Source: Psococerastis gibbosa (Eukaryota; Arthropoda; Insecta; Psocodea; Psocidae). From it: 64,000 bases of DNA. The notes beneath the pieces were generated by a model. That model did no database searches. It was not told where the DNA came from and saw only the letters and a program-made list of their open reading frames with translations. The DNA is taken from positions 7,909,344-7,973,343 of the forward strand of contig OZ020487.1 of NCBI GenBank assembly GCA_963971405.1. The letters are read 5' to 3'. Position 1 is the stretch's first letter. Every line of letters starts with the position of its first letter. Positions 51,200 to 62,505 of this stretch are shown piece by piece. The translations under genes and the position numbers were made by a program.

Positions 51200-52130
51200 A
51201 CTGTGCTTCGGAGCTAAGCTAATGTGACAATATTTATAATGTTTCTCAAAATGGTTTATCTGGCTTTAGGATCACTTAAAGTCCTTGAAATTACGTTATT
51301 TAAACGTATATTTGTTTCGAGCAAGGAAAGTCGTGGAAGGCAGTCTCAGATTAACCTTTGCTGAAGACTTTTACAGGTGCAAATCTGAAATTTGCCCCAG
51401 GGGGGAAATCTACTTGCGAAAAATGGTTTTTTTAACACTATGAAGTATTTTTTCACATTTCAACAATGAAAATGTTTCATTTGATGTCATATTATTATTA
51501 TTATCTTAGGATAATTAATTTGTGACTGAGAGCAAAACGGGACACACAGGCGGAAAACGGGACAGTCTCTTTTTTTATGTACGGTAATGGCATTTCGTTA
51601 TTTTTTCTTTTTTATTCTCTTTCAAAAATTAATGGGCCGAAGAGCCACCTTACTTACAACGCAGACTTTACTCGGTCACTAATTTTGTCAAATTACTACC
51701 CAACTAGTCACATTACTAATAGTTTCATTATTATCACTGTTTTTGTTACTATTTATTTATGCATAGCTGCAAGTAATACTGTACAGTACAGTTTTATATC
51801 AATATTTTAACAAACAATGATATAAATTTTTTTTATCGCGTCTACAGAAAAAAGAGTCTGCTGAGAATCAAAGAAATCTAGCGACGCGAAGCGTTTGTCT
51901 TCCGAATTGAAAGAAATAAAATAATAAAAAACCATTTTCTCGCATTTATCATTTTTCCGCCTACTGCTCAAATTCTTTGTGATGAAATTTTTCGTCTCTA
52001 AAGATATTCGCTTAATTTTGACAGACATAAGGAAACATTTATAGAAAAACATTTGGTTGGATTTTATGTTTGTTTATTATACGGCATTCAACAGATTTCT
52101 AAGGCTATGTATGATACTAACAAAAAAATA
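51200..52130. other. No supported feature
   Basis: AT-rich; no recognised gene or repeat. Confidence 0.4.
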
Positions 52131-52133
52131 ACA

Positions 52134-52931
52134 GGTCCGAGTTTACTCGAACACGCTTTCCTATTTATCAATTTGTACGGTAGATGGATAATGAGTAATA
52201 TCAAATTAAATAATTTTCCTATACTTAAATTTCGGATCCCTCGTTATCCCCATGGCCGTTGCCAGAAAATGTTTTTGTGGAGGGAGGGGGGGGGGGTACC
52301 ATGGTAATAATGGCAGGGGCATGCAATGTATTGGAACGTGAATTTTCCATGATTTCTTCAAAAATAATTTTTTGCACAAAACCAAATCTTTTTTGGGAAT
52401 GCAACCTGTTCGGTTTTGGTACTTACTTACTACACATAAAACATGCCTGAAGGTAGGATTCATCGATTGTTATTTTTTAGTAATTTTTATGAAAATTGAG
52501 TTTTTTTATATTTTTTACCCCCAGAAGCAGACTACCAAGGGGCAAGTGACCCATTGCGTTTTGTTAACATTAATAGCGACTATAAGATTAGTGAATTTAA
52601 AAGAAATAATTGAGCCGTTTTAGAGAAATATGTTTTTAAACATTTTTTTGCAGTTTTTTGGTAATAAAACCCCCTAAAATTAAGTTAGCCTAAAATAAAA
52701 AACATGATCGCGAAGTATGATTTTTGTAATCCTTCATGCCAAATTTCATCAAAATCGACCAAGCAATTTGCCCATAAATCGATGAATAGACTGAGCGACA
52801 GACAGACATTTCGCAAAAAAACTCTTTTTTGGGTTCCTGGGACCTCATAACATGTAAATCCGACTCGGATTCGGAAATTTTGACCATCACAAAGCTTTCC
52901 TTATACTACGTATAGGTATAAATAGGAAAGC
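52134..52931 (-). repeat. 850-bp repeat family, full-length copy
   Basis: Starts GTCCGAGTTTACTCGAACAC and ends ATAGGTATAAATAGGAAAGC, the inverse of 46696-47527. Internal landmarks GGTTCCTGGGACCTCATAAC and GACAGACAGACATTTCG are present. Confidence 0.7.
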
Positions 52932-52950
52932 AAAAAAGTGTTTCTCAACA

Positions 52951-53095
52951 CCAGCAGGCCTACTATGGCGATTAATATTACTTTATTCGTGGGGTTAAAC
53001 ATTGAAACAAAACAATTATTAATAGCGCTTTCCATTGAAAAATTAGCTTAGTTATTTTTTATTTTTAAAGGGATTATAATTATTTCTGAGCTATT
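52951..53095. mobile_element. Foldback-family copy, degenerate
   Basis: CAGCAGGCCTACTATGGCG start and a GCGCTTTCCATTGAAAAATT interior. The right end is decayed. Confidence 0.45.
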
Positions 53096-53246
53096 TTGGT
53101 GGCCAAGGCAGCCTAGTTTTCATCTGCCCTCTTCAATGCTTTTTTAGGCTTCAGATTGTGTTTCTTAGAAAATCAAAGGTTCCTCAGAAATTTCAAGTTA
53201 ACCTCTAGATTGAACTCGTGCCGAAATCTAGTAAAAAACCTAGTTA

Positions 53247-53631
53247 GGTGCCCATTCCATTGACCGGCTAGGGCTATTTCCAACAACGGTGACGTGGTAG
53301 CAGACATTCAAGACTTAGGTGGCGTTTCCACCGACCTCGCATTGCAGAATTGACGGAAATGTTTATTTTCCTTTATGCCATAGTTAAAATTGATCAATTA
53401 TCATACAGTAAAATCACAAACAAACAAACTAAAAATTAAAAAATGGCGTCATGGGATATGTTAAGTTCAAATATTTTAATAGATTTCTATAAAAAGAAAA
53501 ATTCTAATTTCCGTCAATGTCATTTGCATTCTGCAATGCGAGATCGGTGGAAACCCAACCTATGTCTTGAATGTCTGCTACCACGTCACTGTTTTTGGAA
53601 ATAGCCCTAGCCGGTCAATGGAATGGGCGCC
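53247..53631. mobile_element. Composite Harbinger-like palindrome, TTA TSD
   Basis: The outer ends GGTGCCCATTCCATTGACC and GGTCAATGGAATGGGCGCC are flanked by exact TTA (53244-53246, 53632-53634). The outer arm holds GACGTGGTAGCAGACATT. At the centre, 53318-53560 is a second palindrome with GGTGGCGTTTCCACC ends. Same architecture as 11596-11990 and 59298-59685. Confidence 0.85.
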
Positions 53632-53639
53632 TTACGAAT

Positions 53640-54390
53640 GCCTCCAGACTGGATACAATAAAAATGTGGTCCCTACTACCTTAAATAGGCCAATTTTTTA
53701 ATAAAACAAATAAAGGAACATGAAAGGAGACAATCTCAATGATAAAATCTTGACCGAGCCAAAATCGTTTTTTGCAACATAGACGATTCCCGAAAGTATC
53801 GCTTTCTCCCTTCACTGAACATATGAGGTTCCATTTAGAGAGCTCCCTCTTAAGCCTGTCTCCGGTAATGTGGGTTTCGTTTTCTACGCTCATTATTTCA
53901 GACAGCATGGAGTGGTGCCAAGTCTAGCTACGGTATCCTCTTACCTCAATATTTTAATATAGCGAGCCTTTATATTGTACGCTGTGGACAATGTGCATGT
54001 ATGTAGTTCATGGAACCCTAGGGACATATTCTGATGATTTAATACCTACATTAACTTGTAAAATAGTAATAATATGCGCGGTGCATTTTTTATTAGGGCT
54101 GCAGAATGTATTGAATTCAATTGTATTGTATTTTAGTGTACCTACCATATACTGAAGACTGCAGGCAACAATACGCTTTATGGATTCAGTGTAGAATGAT
54201 CCAATTATTGATAGGCGTAATAAACTTGAAATTTTTCTTTTTTTCCCCAAAGAACGGCTGAATTTCCAATCAAATTCAGGGCGTTTCCATCTAACCTGTA
54301 GAAGTATGGTTGAAATGTCCATGAGGTATACGAGATATGCCCCCCTCATGAAATCCTATGTGTCCTAGTTGTTGTGGTTTATTTTACCAA
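53640..54390. other. No supported feature
   Basis: A 113-codon minus frame (54008-54349) has no recognised domain. Confidence 0.35.
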
Positions 54391-54399
54391 GAAGAAGAA

Positions 54400-54690
54400 C
54401 AGGGGCGTAAGGTTGGGGGAGGGGCACGGTCCAACTTGCTCCCCCCCCCCCCAGCCTCGAGAATTGTAAGTCGTGGTTCATACTTCATGGTCCCCTTTGC
54501 AGCAATATGAATATAAGAATTCCTTTTTTAGCTTTGTAAAATCTACAGCTATACTTTACTTTACTATTAAAATGCGTAAAACCCTACTATTTTGGCCCTT
54601 ATATTTTCAATTTTTCCTTATCCTGCCTGATGACGTCATAAGGTCTATGTAGTTTTGCCCCCGCCATCATTCTAAAACTTGACGCCTCTG
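54400..54690. mobile_element. hAT-like element, 291 bp
   Basis: The ends CAGGGGCGTAAGGTTGG and AAAACTTGACGCCTCTG are inverted. The interior (GCCTGATGACGTCATAAGG, TTTTGCCCCCGCCATCATTC) matches 1981-2195. The flanks AAGAAGAA and AAGGAGGC match at 5-6 of 8 bases. Confidence 0.75.
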
Positions 54691-54699
54691 AAGGAGGCT

Positions 54700-55540
54700 A
54701 TACAGCGGCTATACCAAAAATAAATAAACGAGACTGAATGATTAATAAACAATATATAGGCTAATAATATATAAATTTACACTTACCCTTTAACGTTCTG
54801 CAGCCTCTCTCTCTCTATTTTCTCAATAGTGTAAAATCGTCTGGGAGTAGCCAAGTCTTTTATCACTTCAGGGAGCCTACCCATCAATAGTCTACATATG
54901 TAACTAGCGCTCTGATTGGCTAATAATGACGCACAATTGATGAAAGCAGGCTATTGGTACACACGTGTATTACCTATAGACCTAGCTGTCCAGAGTGAAT
55001 CATTTATTGAGGACAATTTTCAGCACAACACTTGTTTCCTTGTTCCATTCTAAAACCTTAATTAGTAATAACATGAAATAGCATAGTTTTTTTAGAACAA
55101 TCAATAAATTGCCACCCAACAGCTCTGCTCAATGATTAATATAGAGCCTTTCACAGTTCAGCTGTGAAAAGAAAAATTGGCAATTAAAATCTCATTAAGC
55201 CATGGATACATTCTCGTTCTAGCTGGGAAGCATTCTCAAGCCAGTTTCGATTACTCATTCCCCTGCTTAACTCTTTTTTATTGCTTTCTATCACGATTTA
55301 CTGCAATTCTCTTTTGTAAGCAAACTTTCATTGCTTAATTATAAGTTACAGCTTTGGCGATTGAAAGCAATATAAAGTAGCTATAATTGAGTACAGTTTT
55401 GACATAACAGGACGCCCCCATGTGGGCCGAATTGTGAGTTTTTGCACAAAAACACATTTTGTAGGAAATATCGGTCGTAGAGCTATCATTTAGACATTAA
55501 TTCTTTATTTATATAGATATTAAATTACGAAAAATGTGTA
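54700..55540. other. No supported feature
   Basis: No gene or defined repeat recognised. Confidence 0.4.
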
Positions 55541-55544
55541 ATTG

Positions 55545-55760
55545 TGTTCTTCCAAACGTTTCGTCAACATCTACGGTCAGCAGACTTCTAAAATTGTATC
55601 TCGGAGGCTCAGCAGCATCTGTTTGGGCAAGGGAGTGTGCACCGATATTTATACTAAGACGAGAGGGGGGGGGGAGCCTTGGCGAAACGTTTGGATGTGT
55701 GCTTTCAGATTGACCACGCGGCCTGCCATCCCGGATTCTACTACTTCATTGAAAAATTAA
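55545..55760 (+). mobile_element. Possible retroelement end related to the 18548 palindrome
   Basis: Contains AAACGTTTCGTCAACATC and GTATCTCGGAGGCTCAGCAG. It ends TTGACCACGCGGCC...ATCCCGGATTCTACTACTTC, a diverged version of the palindrome arm at 18613-18664. The pattern recalls a Penelope-like terminal region, but no RT is present, so this is a guess. Confidence 0.3.
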
Positions 55761-55765
55761 TAAAT

Positions 55766-56700
55766 ACATGCCGGCAACTGTGGCGATTGGTGTAATATAT
55801 CTCTAAATCAATTCCCATTAATTTACACAAGATAATTTATACCAGTTCCAGTACCAGATAAGTTATTAAGTATTTTCCATTGAACGGGTTTTGAAGAGAA
55901 CAAGACAGTTACCATCGCTCTTCTGAACTTTTGGTGAACTGAAAGTTTCCTGATCCTATCAGGCCTTCTCCCTCTATTTCACTTTTTGATTACATCTTAG
56001 TCTCTTTGGAACGCCTGGCTCCAAATTTTCTTGTAGATCTATGGTAAAGGTTGCCATCATCGTTTATTTAATTCTCTACGTGCTCTCTATTCCTTCTAAC
56101 TCACTTACAACTCACTCAACTCCAAGTGAACTGTAAGCAGAGTTAATTCGAACTGAATCGCTTGACTGAACTGAGTTGTTGAGTTCTGGTGAACGGCACA
56201 TCTGCCAGCATCACCTCCGCGAAGAGTGAATGATGTACAATTTAACGAGAAATATATAACTCTTAAAAGTTCTTGAATGAACTCCTTGCAATCGCAATAA
56301 AAGAGGAAGTAGGGAAGAAAGTGGGTTGAACAATACGAGGGTCGTCTGCCAAGTTTTTTAACTTCTAAACAAGCAACGGTCTTGAGTACAGCGCGGGCTA
56401 CAGTAACTTTCTTATTCGGAAAAGCACTGTGATGTGGGTTGCAAACTTTTTTTTTTTTTGTTGGAGAACAATAAAATTCATGCTTTTCTGTGGATCTTTG
56501 ATAGAGTGGGTTTGAAATGCAGTATTGCCTTGTTTTGTCACTCGCTATCGGCTGTGGCTGCCGATTCAAACAATTTTTAGGGATATGTTGATAGATAAAA
56601 ATACTCGCTCTATGCTTGAGGTGGGGTGACATTAAGTGTGTAGGCCTAAGTCCCGAAGGAAATAGGTACTTCATAAGCCGTTGTTTTTACTGACTTCTTG
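55766..56700. other. Unassigned; contains an unexplained 189-codon minus frame
   Basis: The frame 56105-56674 (minus) is the longest outside the retroelements. It has a poly-Lys stretch from an A/T run and no recognised domain, signal peptide or repeat. Probably chance, but not explained by any repeat. Confidence 0.3.
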
Positions 56701-56701
56701 T

Positions 56702-56830
56702 TTTTTAAATTTAATTAGCAAAGCAAGAAATTACAGATTTGGCTAATTCAAGTTGTAGAAGACTACCTCATGCATCATATCTAGGCTAATAGGGTATTTT
56801 TAATTTTTGGTAACGTAGCTTTTTCATAAA
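56702..56830. repeat. Single-arm relative of the 24636-25010 foldback
   Basis: Shares AATTTAATTAGCAAAGCAAG, GATTTGGCTAATTCAAGTTG, TAGAAGACTACCTCATGCAT with the left arm of that foldback. The inverse arm is missing. Confidence 0.55.
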
Positions 56831-56877
56831 AATAATTGAGGGCTAAACTTTCACGTAAAATAGCTACCGTGAAAAAA

Positions 56878-57111
56878 AAATGGTTTCGAGGTATGATTTT
56901 TGTAAACCTATATGCAAAATTTCATCAAAATCGGCCCGGAAATCGATGAACAGACAGACGTACAGACAGACATATAGACAGACATTCCGTTAAAACCACT
57001 TTTTTAGGTTCCTGGTACCGTACCTTAAAACGTGAAAATCAGTTGAAATCACGGAATCGAAAATTTCGACCATCACAAAGCTTTCCTTATACTACGTATA
57101 AATTGGAAAGC
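56878..57111 (-). repeat. 850-bp repeat family, terminal fragment
   Basis: Inverse of the family's first ~240 bp, ending CTTATACTACGTATAAATTG, GAAAGC. Confidence 0.7.
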
Positions 57112-57115
57112 AATA

Positions 57116-57275
57116 ACGAATTTTTCGCCATTGACAAACTGGGGTAAGTCCTTCTGTCAATCAACACCGGCTACAAGTGATAATAAACAAGCTGAGACAA
57201 TCTGACCATTGACGCAATATAGGTGAAAGCATTACTTACTTAACCAAGTACAGAATACAGATACGTGTCCTCTTG
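57116..57275 (-). repeat. SINE-like family C fragment
   Basis: Minus-strand match to TTTGCCAATGGC, ACACCGGCTACAAG and the TACTTGGTTAAGTAAG region; directly abuts the 850-bp repeat fragment. Confidence 0.55.
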
Positions 57276-57279
57276 GTGA

Positions 57280-57570
57280 ATAATTTTTTTGAAAATATGA
57301 ATAATGTCGCATCTCATCAAAAAAAGTCATCCAGCTCTACCAAAATGCATTTATTACCCCTGAGCGCAGCAGTATTGTTTCAATGCTGAAACCGTAACAA
57401 AAAATTAAAGCAAAACGGATGTCGTTAAGTCTGAGTGAAAATAATGCGGGATGTGAAATGAAAATTGTTGGAGTGCTGACCGTGGATAATTCAGCACTGA
57501 AGAGAACCGCACGTTTTCTCAAATTTTCATAAATTTCTCTGCAGCATCAACATTAGAGCTGACGCATTGC
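57280..57570. other. No supported feature
   Basis: Unassigned. Confidence 0.4.
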
Positions 57571-57580
57571 TGAATTTTCG

Positions 57581-57868
57581 CGACTTGTAGTGTAGTGGTA
57601 GACTCTGACATTCACACTGTAATTAAGCAGTTCGAGTACGACACTTCCTACATTTTCTCAGGAATTCTCTGGACATAATATAGAGTAGTGGTACAGGCTC
57701 CGATTTTCACACGAAATGTTGTTGGCTCATGTCCCACACTTGCTACATTTTTTCGCCATGCTTCGGTGGTCCCGGTTCTTCCTAGTTGAGTCTAAGAGAG
57801 GGCTTTATAGCCCTTACTCCGCTAGGTTGGCTTAGTAATAGAGCAAAAAGTCAATATTTATTTATTTA
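57581..57868 (+). repeat. Two SINE family A copies in tandem
   Basis: A head fragment (57581-57660, CTTGTAGTGTAGTGGTAGAC, degenerate box B AGTTCGAGTAC) is followed by a second copy (57671-57868) with GAGTAGTGGTACAGGCTCC, a decayed box B (GGCTCATGTCC), and the body and tail AGCAAAAAGTCAATATTTAT. Confidence 0.7.
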
Positions 57869-57879
57869 TTTTCTGCCTG

Positions 57880-58695
57880 TTATGGTCTATTTGACCCGGG
57901 AGGCTATAATCATAATAAAGTTACTTAGAATAACAGTTGTGTAAATATGTGTTATATAACAGAACAGGGACCAAAATGACATCACTGTTCTCTCTTTCTT
58001 CAACTCCTTTCTTGTGGTATTTTCTCCAAGTTTCCTGGTACCGTAGTCTGATGTTGTTTGAGAAATCCCTGAGTCACTGTTGCAAGTCTTCAATTACCGG
58101 GCGAACCCATCAGTAGTCATGTATATAGTATGTCAAGACAAGGGTGGAGTTCGTGAACCCAGAAATATTTCTGGGGGGGGGGACAATGGACATGTAGATT
58201 ATGGACCCAAGTTTGGTGCTAAAGATCCGCACCCGATGGTCCTATCATAATCAAAGCTCTTGAAGAAATCTCAAATCTTCGCAATCAAAGTTCTTGAATT
58301 GCTTCTCAAATTTCCCAATTTAAATGGTCTATTTTTGGCATTCAGACGATTATTTTGAAACAATTCCCGGAGCAATAAAATACGGTTGAAGGAAAGCGAG
58401 AAAAATAAATTTATTGACAGCTTTTCACTCTTTGTAAACATTTTATCCTTTTGAAGCCCCTTCTTATCTCTTCACGTTGCTTGAGTGGATAGTTTCTTAA
58501 GTTTCGTATTATTGCTCCTTTGCTGTATTTCAAACAAAGGGAGACTTCTGTTCCTTTGCATTTGTAGGCTACTGTAGATTAACGTAGTTGCAGACTACAG
58601 TATATACGGGCGCGGCCTTTTGATTTTTCTTCAGGGGAGGGGATTTTATTTTTATTTACAGACCATTACTAGTATAGGTATTTTACATGATAAAT
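57880..58695. other. No supported feature
   Basis: A G run with AACCCAGAAATATTTCTGG near 58158-58182 resembles a hAT-like end, but no partner was found. Confidence 0.35.
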
Positions 58696-58700
58696 GAAGG

Positions 58701-58900
58701 CCGGCAGCCATACCAAGTTGAATCCAGCGGACCAGAGCAGGTTCAAAGCTGCAGATAACTTGGTCGTGTGCACAGTGCCGATAGGGAAACATGGTAGGAC
58801 TTGTCCTGGTCACCTCCGAACTAATCGTGTGACTTGACTGTGTGGTTCGGAATCCACTATAATCAGGAGGTCCACTGTCTTATGGGCCCACACCGTGGCC
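58701..58900 (+). repeat. Interspersed repeat family D copy
   Basis: Shares GTCCTGGTCACCTCCG and GGAATCCACTATAATCAGGA with 26785-27141. Confidence 0.6.
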
Positions 58901-59111
58901 TGGGACTGTGTCCAACCATACTACTATACTTCATGATAAATGATGATTTTATCATTTAGATGATTGTCGTCTACATTCGTATACTTGCCGTCGTCCGATG
59001 CTATAATTGGCTCCATCCAGCTCGGTATTTCCTTGTAGGAGCGACGCCTCTCCGCGGTTGGTTGAGGGTTGGCCACGTGGCCCAGTCCAGCTTGATTGCT
59101 TGATTGATTGA

Positions 59112-59240
59112 TTCGGAGGGCATGTAAAGCAGGCGGTCCCGGGCTTTCTTAGTTGAGTGTAAGAGAGAGAGAGGGCTTTATAGCCCTAACTCCGCTAGGT
59201 TGGCTTAGTAATAGAACAAAAAAAAAGTCCTTATTTATTT
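59112..59240 (+). repeat. SINE family A, 3' half
   Basis: TTCGGAGGGCATGTAAAGCA through AACTCCGCTAGGTTGGC to the A-rich and TTTA tail. It contains a short (GA)n expansion (AGAGAGAGAGAGGG). Confidence 0.75.
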
Positions 59241-59297
59241 ATTTTATTTATTGCCATCAGCACCGGGTCGAGACCATAGCCTTGTTGATAGCAGATA

Positions 59298-59685
59298 GGC
59301 GCCCATTCCATTGACCGGCTAGGGCTATTTCCAAAAACAGTGACGTGGTAGCAGACATTCAAGACTTAGGTTGCGTTTCCACCATTCTCGCATTGCAGAA
59401 TGCAAATGACATTGACGGAAATTAGAATTTTTCTTTTTATAGAAATCTATTAAAATGATTGTATTTAACATATCCCATGACGCCATTTTTCAATTTTAGT
59501 TTGTTTGTTTGTGATTTTACTGTTTGATCATTGATCAATTTTAACTATGGCATAGAGGAAAATAAACATTTCCGTCAATTCTGCAATGCGAGGTCGGTGG
59601 AAACGCCACCTACCTAAGTCTTGAATGTCTGCTACCACGTCACCGTCTTTGGAAATAGCCCTAGCCGGTCAATGGAATGGGCACC
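59298..59685. mobile_element. Composite Harbinger-like palindrome, ATA TSD
   Basis: The outer ends GGCGCCCATTCCATTGACC and GGTCAATGGAATGGGCACC are flanked by exact ATA (59295-59297, 59686-59688). The inner palindrome lies at about 59369-59610. Outer and inner sequences match 53247-53631 closely, with the inner one in opposite relative orientation. Confidence 0.85.
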
Positions 59686-59699
59686 ATAGGCTTAGTAAT

Positions 59700-60290
59700 C
59701 CCTTGAGTATGCAAAATACAAATAAAACGCCACAAACGAAACCAGTATTCATGATTTCTCAACAAATCCGACTACAACCAAACTATCCCATATTGACATA
59801 TGTTTAATAAACTTGTCAAGTATATGGAAGGAACGGATATAAAAAGTTGTGTCTGACAAAATGTGTGCATGAGTAAGTTATTTGGAGGAGCGACGAAGTG
59901 CCGAACGGATTAATATTTCAGCGCGAGTTTGAGGAGCAACAGCTGCACCTTTTCGTTCATTCTTGTTCGAAAATGACTGTTGTTATGTTTGCTGCACTTC
60001 AAAATTCATATTGATGTTCGTATGGCTATGTATTTTGTTTTTCAAAAATACGCCTAAGTGCCGTTATTTTTGTAACATTTACTGATCTAGATTCGATTTT
60101 TGGGAATATACTTAGAACAGAATAGAATATCTCTGTATTGAGTCATAACATGAAACAATAGGCGTTCTTAAACCTAAGACACAATAACTATAAATAAATG
60201 AAACACTTTAAAATAGCCTAAAGCAATATCTTCACTTCAATGAAGAACACCGGCTGTCTATTTCCACAACATGTCCTCCATATGGGCTAC
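59700..60290. other. No supported feature
   Basis: Unassigned. Confidence 0.4.
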
Positions 60291-60293
60291 ATT

Positions 60294-60480
60294 TCATTGG
60301 TTTATGAGGTGCCTCTTTAGTTTACTTCTAAAAGCTGTCATTTCTTCCACCTCTCTAATGTTCCTAGGCAGCCCTTGTAAGTATCTAGCACCCGCATAGG
60401 CTGGTTTGCCCTCATACTTACTGGTTCTATGAATTCTTTTGGGAAGATCTGAGTCCCGACGCTCGAATGGATATGGAACG
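60294..60480 (-). mobile_element. LINE ORF2 C-terminal fragment
   Basis: The minus strand reads KPAYAGARYLQGLPRNIREV then AFRSKLKRHLINQ and a stop (60294-60296). The 'GAxxLxxLPxxIR...FxxKLKxHL' order is typical of LINE RT C-termini. The frame is open over ~60 codons. Confidence 0.65.
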
Positions 60481-60735
60481 TAGATATTGACTCATATTGA
60501 ATCACCACAAAATTATCAGTTCTTATTATTTTTAGAACTCTCCACTTATTAAATATTTAGTCTTATTTTATTTCAAACGACATTTGTTATTTTTTGTGCT
60601 GCGAATTGCAATGCTTGTTATTTTAGTCCCCAATCCCCAGTAATTTTCATGAAAAAAAAAATGAAATTACCTTATATTATAATGTATGAAATAGTTTTCC
60701 CCGAATTGAAATGACTAAATCTTCTTTATGTTTTT

Positions 60736-60952
60736 TCAAACGCTTACTTTCAGCATTTCTATTATTAAGCAACCCTGTCAGCCTGACGCGGGGGGCTTAT
60801 CAACTTGAGACACCCTAAGGGCAAACTGCTTCCCCTCAGGGAGGAGGGGAGTCGACAAACAGGGTGGACCTCCTGATTTATAGTGGATTCCGAACCACTT
60901 GGGGGACATAGTATCGATAAATTGCGGAGGTGACCAGGACTCGACCATTTTT
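60736..60952 (-). repeat. Interspersed repeat family D copy
   Basis: Inverse match to 26900-27110: AAGCAACCCTGTCAG, AGGGTGGACCTCCTGATTTA, GGAGGTGACCAGGACTCGAC. Confidence 0.65.
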
Positions 60953-60959
60953 TGGGGGG

Positions 60960-61590
60960 ATTCTCCATTTGATTCTACCTACATTTTCATTACATTATTC
61001 ATACATCATTACATTTCAAAATCTATCCGACAGAATATTTAGGTACTATATATTTTTTTTGACCGGAAATTCGGATAAAACTAAAACACATTTTTTTATT
61101 CTCAGTCGACTAAAGCAAGCAGAATGAAAATAAACTGAAAATTTCAACAAATAAACAAAATTAGGCCTCTATAAACAGAGGGGGAGAGTGAGGCGGGTTT
61201 ACTTAGTCCGCGTCTCTGCCTACCCATAATGCAATAATAATAGGCTATTACTGTACATCACAAACGGGCAAATGTTATGATGATATTTTCGCGTTTAAAA
61301 TAAAATGCCTTCACATTCAAATGGTTCACATTCAGTGTTGGTCAGATCATATTTTAAGGAATTTTCACAAGGCGGTACTAAGCAAAATCCGATTGTATGT
61401 ACAAGTAATTTAGTGTATAAAATGTTATTCCTAAGTGAACGCATGGCCTCATACCCTACATCTATAGTAGGTAATCCATTTAACTGAGATTTACGTGCTA
61501 TCATTTCGAATATGGCTTCGTTATGAATTTAAAACGGTTTTAGTGTTACAAAATTTATTTATTTGTTTTAGAACACTTGTAATTTGATGT
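60960..61590. other. No supported feature
   Basis: Unassigned AT-rich DNA. Confidence 0.4.
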
Positions 61591-61593
61591 TAT

Positions 61594-61755
61594 CAAGGCC
61601 GTAGCCAGGATTTTTTTCGGGGGGGGGGGGGGGTTCAGAAATTTAATTGGATATTACATGGTAGTTTTTATTATTCCTCTCAAAATCCGATTCTATCTAG
61701 TATCAAGTCATTTCATTTCGGGGGGGGGGGGGGGTTGAACGCCCATGAACCCTTG
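61594..61755. mobile_element. hAT-like element, 162 bp, perfect 8-bp TSD
   Basis: The left CAAGGCCGTAGCCAGG is complete; the right end is shortened to CCCTTG. GATGTTAT is duplicated exactly at 61586-61593 and 61756-61763. G runs lie inside both ends. Closest to 49661-49830. Confidence 0.8.
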
Positions 61756-61769
61756 GATGTTATTGTATA

Positions 61770-62500
61770 ATTTTGGAATCCCTGTGGGAGTCTTCTTGCC
61801 GCTGGCACTAACATGTGCCACTAGGCGGCACTAAACCTTAAACTAGGTGGCACTTGGAGCTTTAAAATATGCTCTGGTGTTAACTGAATTGTAGCTGTGG
61901 TATGCCCTGACCTATAATTTTAATAAAAGCTTTTATATATATGCAATGCATTTAAAGAACTTGACATGACGGTTAGTGGCTGAAAATGACAAGGGTCCGA
62001 AACAAGATAAGTTAAGGGTGGGAAATATGATAGTGGGGAGACCCATCACAAGAATCCAAGCGAGAATTTAAACTCCCAATAAATTTCTATAAATTTGTAA
62101 AAAGGAAAAGCCAGCAGCTCCCAAAATTCAGTGGAATATAATAGGAACATAACCCCTTCATTCAAATCTATTCATATTCACTCATGCACAGACCTCTGCC
62201 CACACAACCCCCCCCCCCCCTCCCCCTCCCCAACCCCCAACATTCGCACACGCATCATAACAATGCATTGGCTGAAAGCGCAGTATTCGTATTATTAACA
62301 CTCGGGTGAATAATTATTATTGGTTACTAAAAGAAGCTTTTGTTAAATAAATGCAGAGCGGTGGTTGCAATATTGCGTCAATTTTGAGTAGTTAATAATG
62401 CGGGTAAATAGACCGTGAATTAACTGGAATAATTTGGTTGTGATTGTTTCCATGGACCAGAAAAAATATGGCTAATTCCCCATAAATGTTATCCATTTTA
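61770..62500. other. No supported feature
   Basis: A C-rich run at about 62208-62236 stands alone without hAT-like ends. Confidence 0.4.
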
Positions 62501-62505
62501 AATAA

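Noticed and set aside
55545-55760. Penelope-like element
   Set aside because: Only a short terminal-like region with resemblance by pattern; no reverse transcriptase or GIY-YIG endonuclease, so kept as low confidence only.
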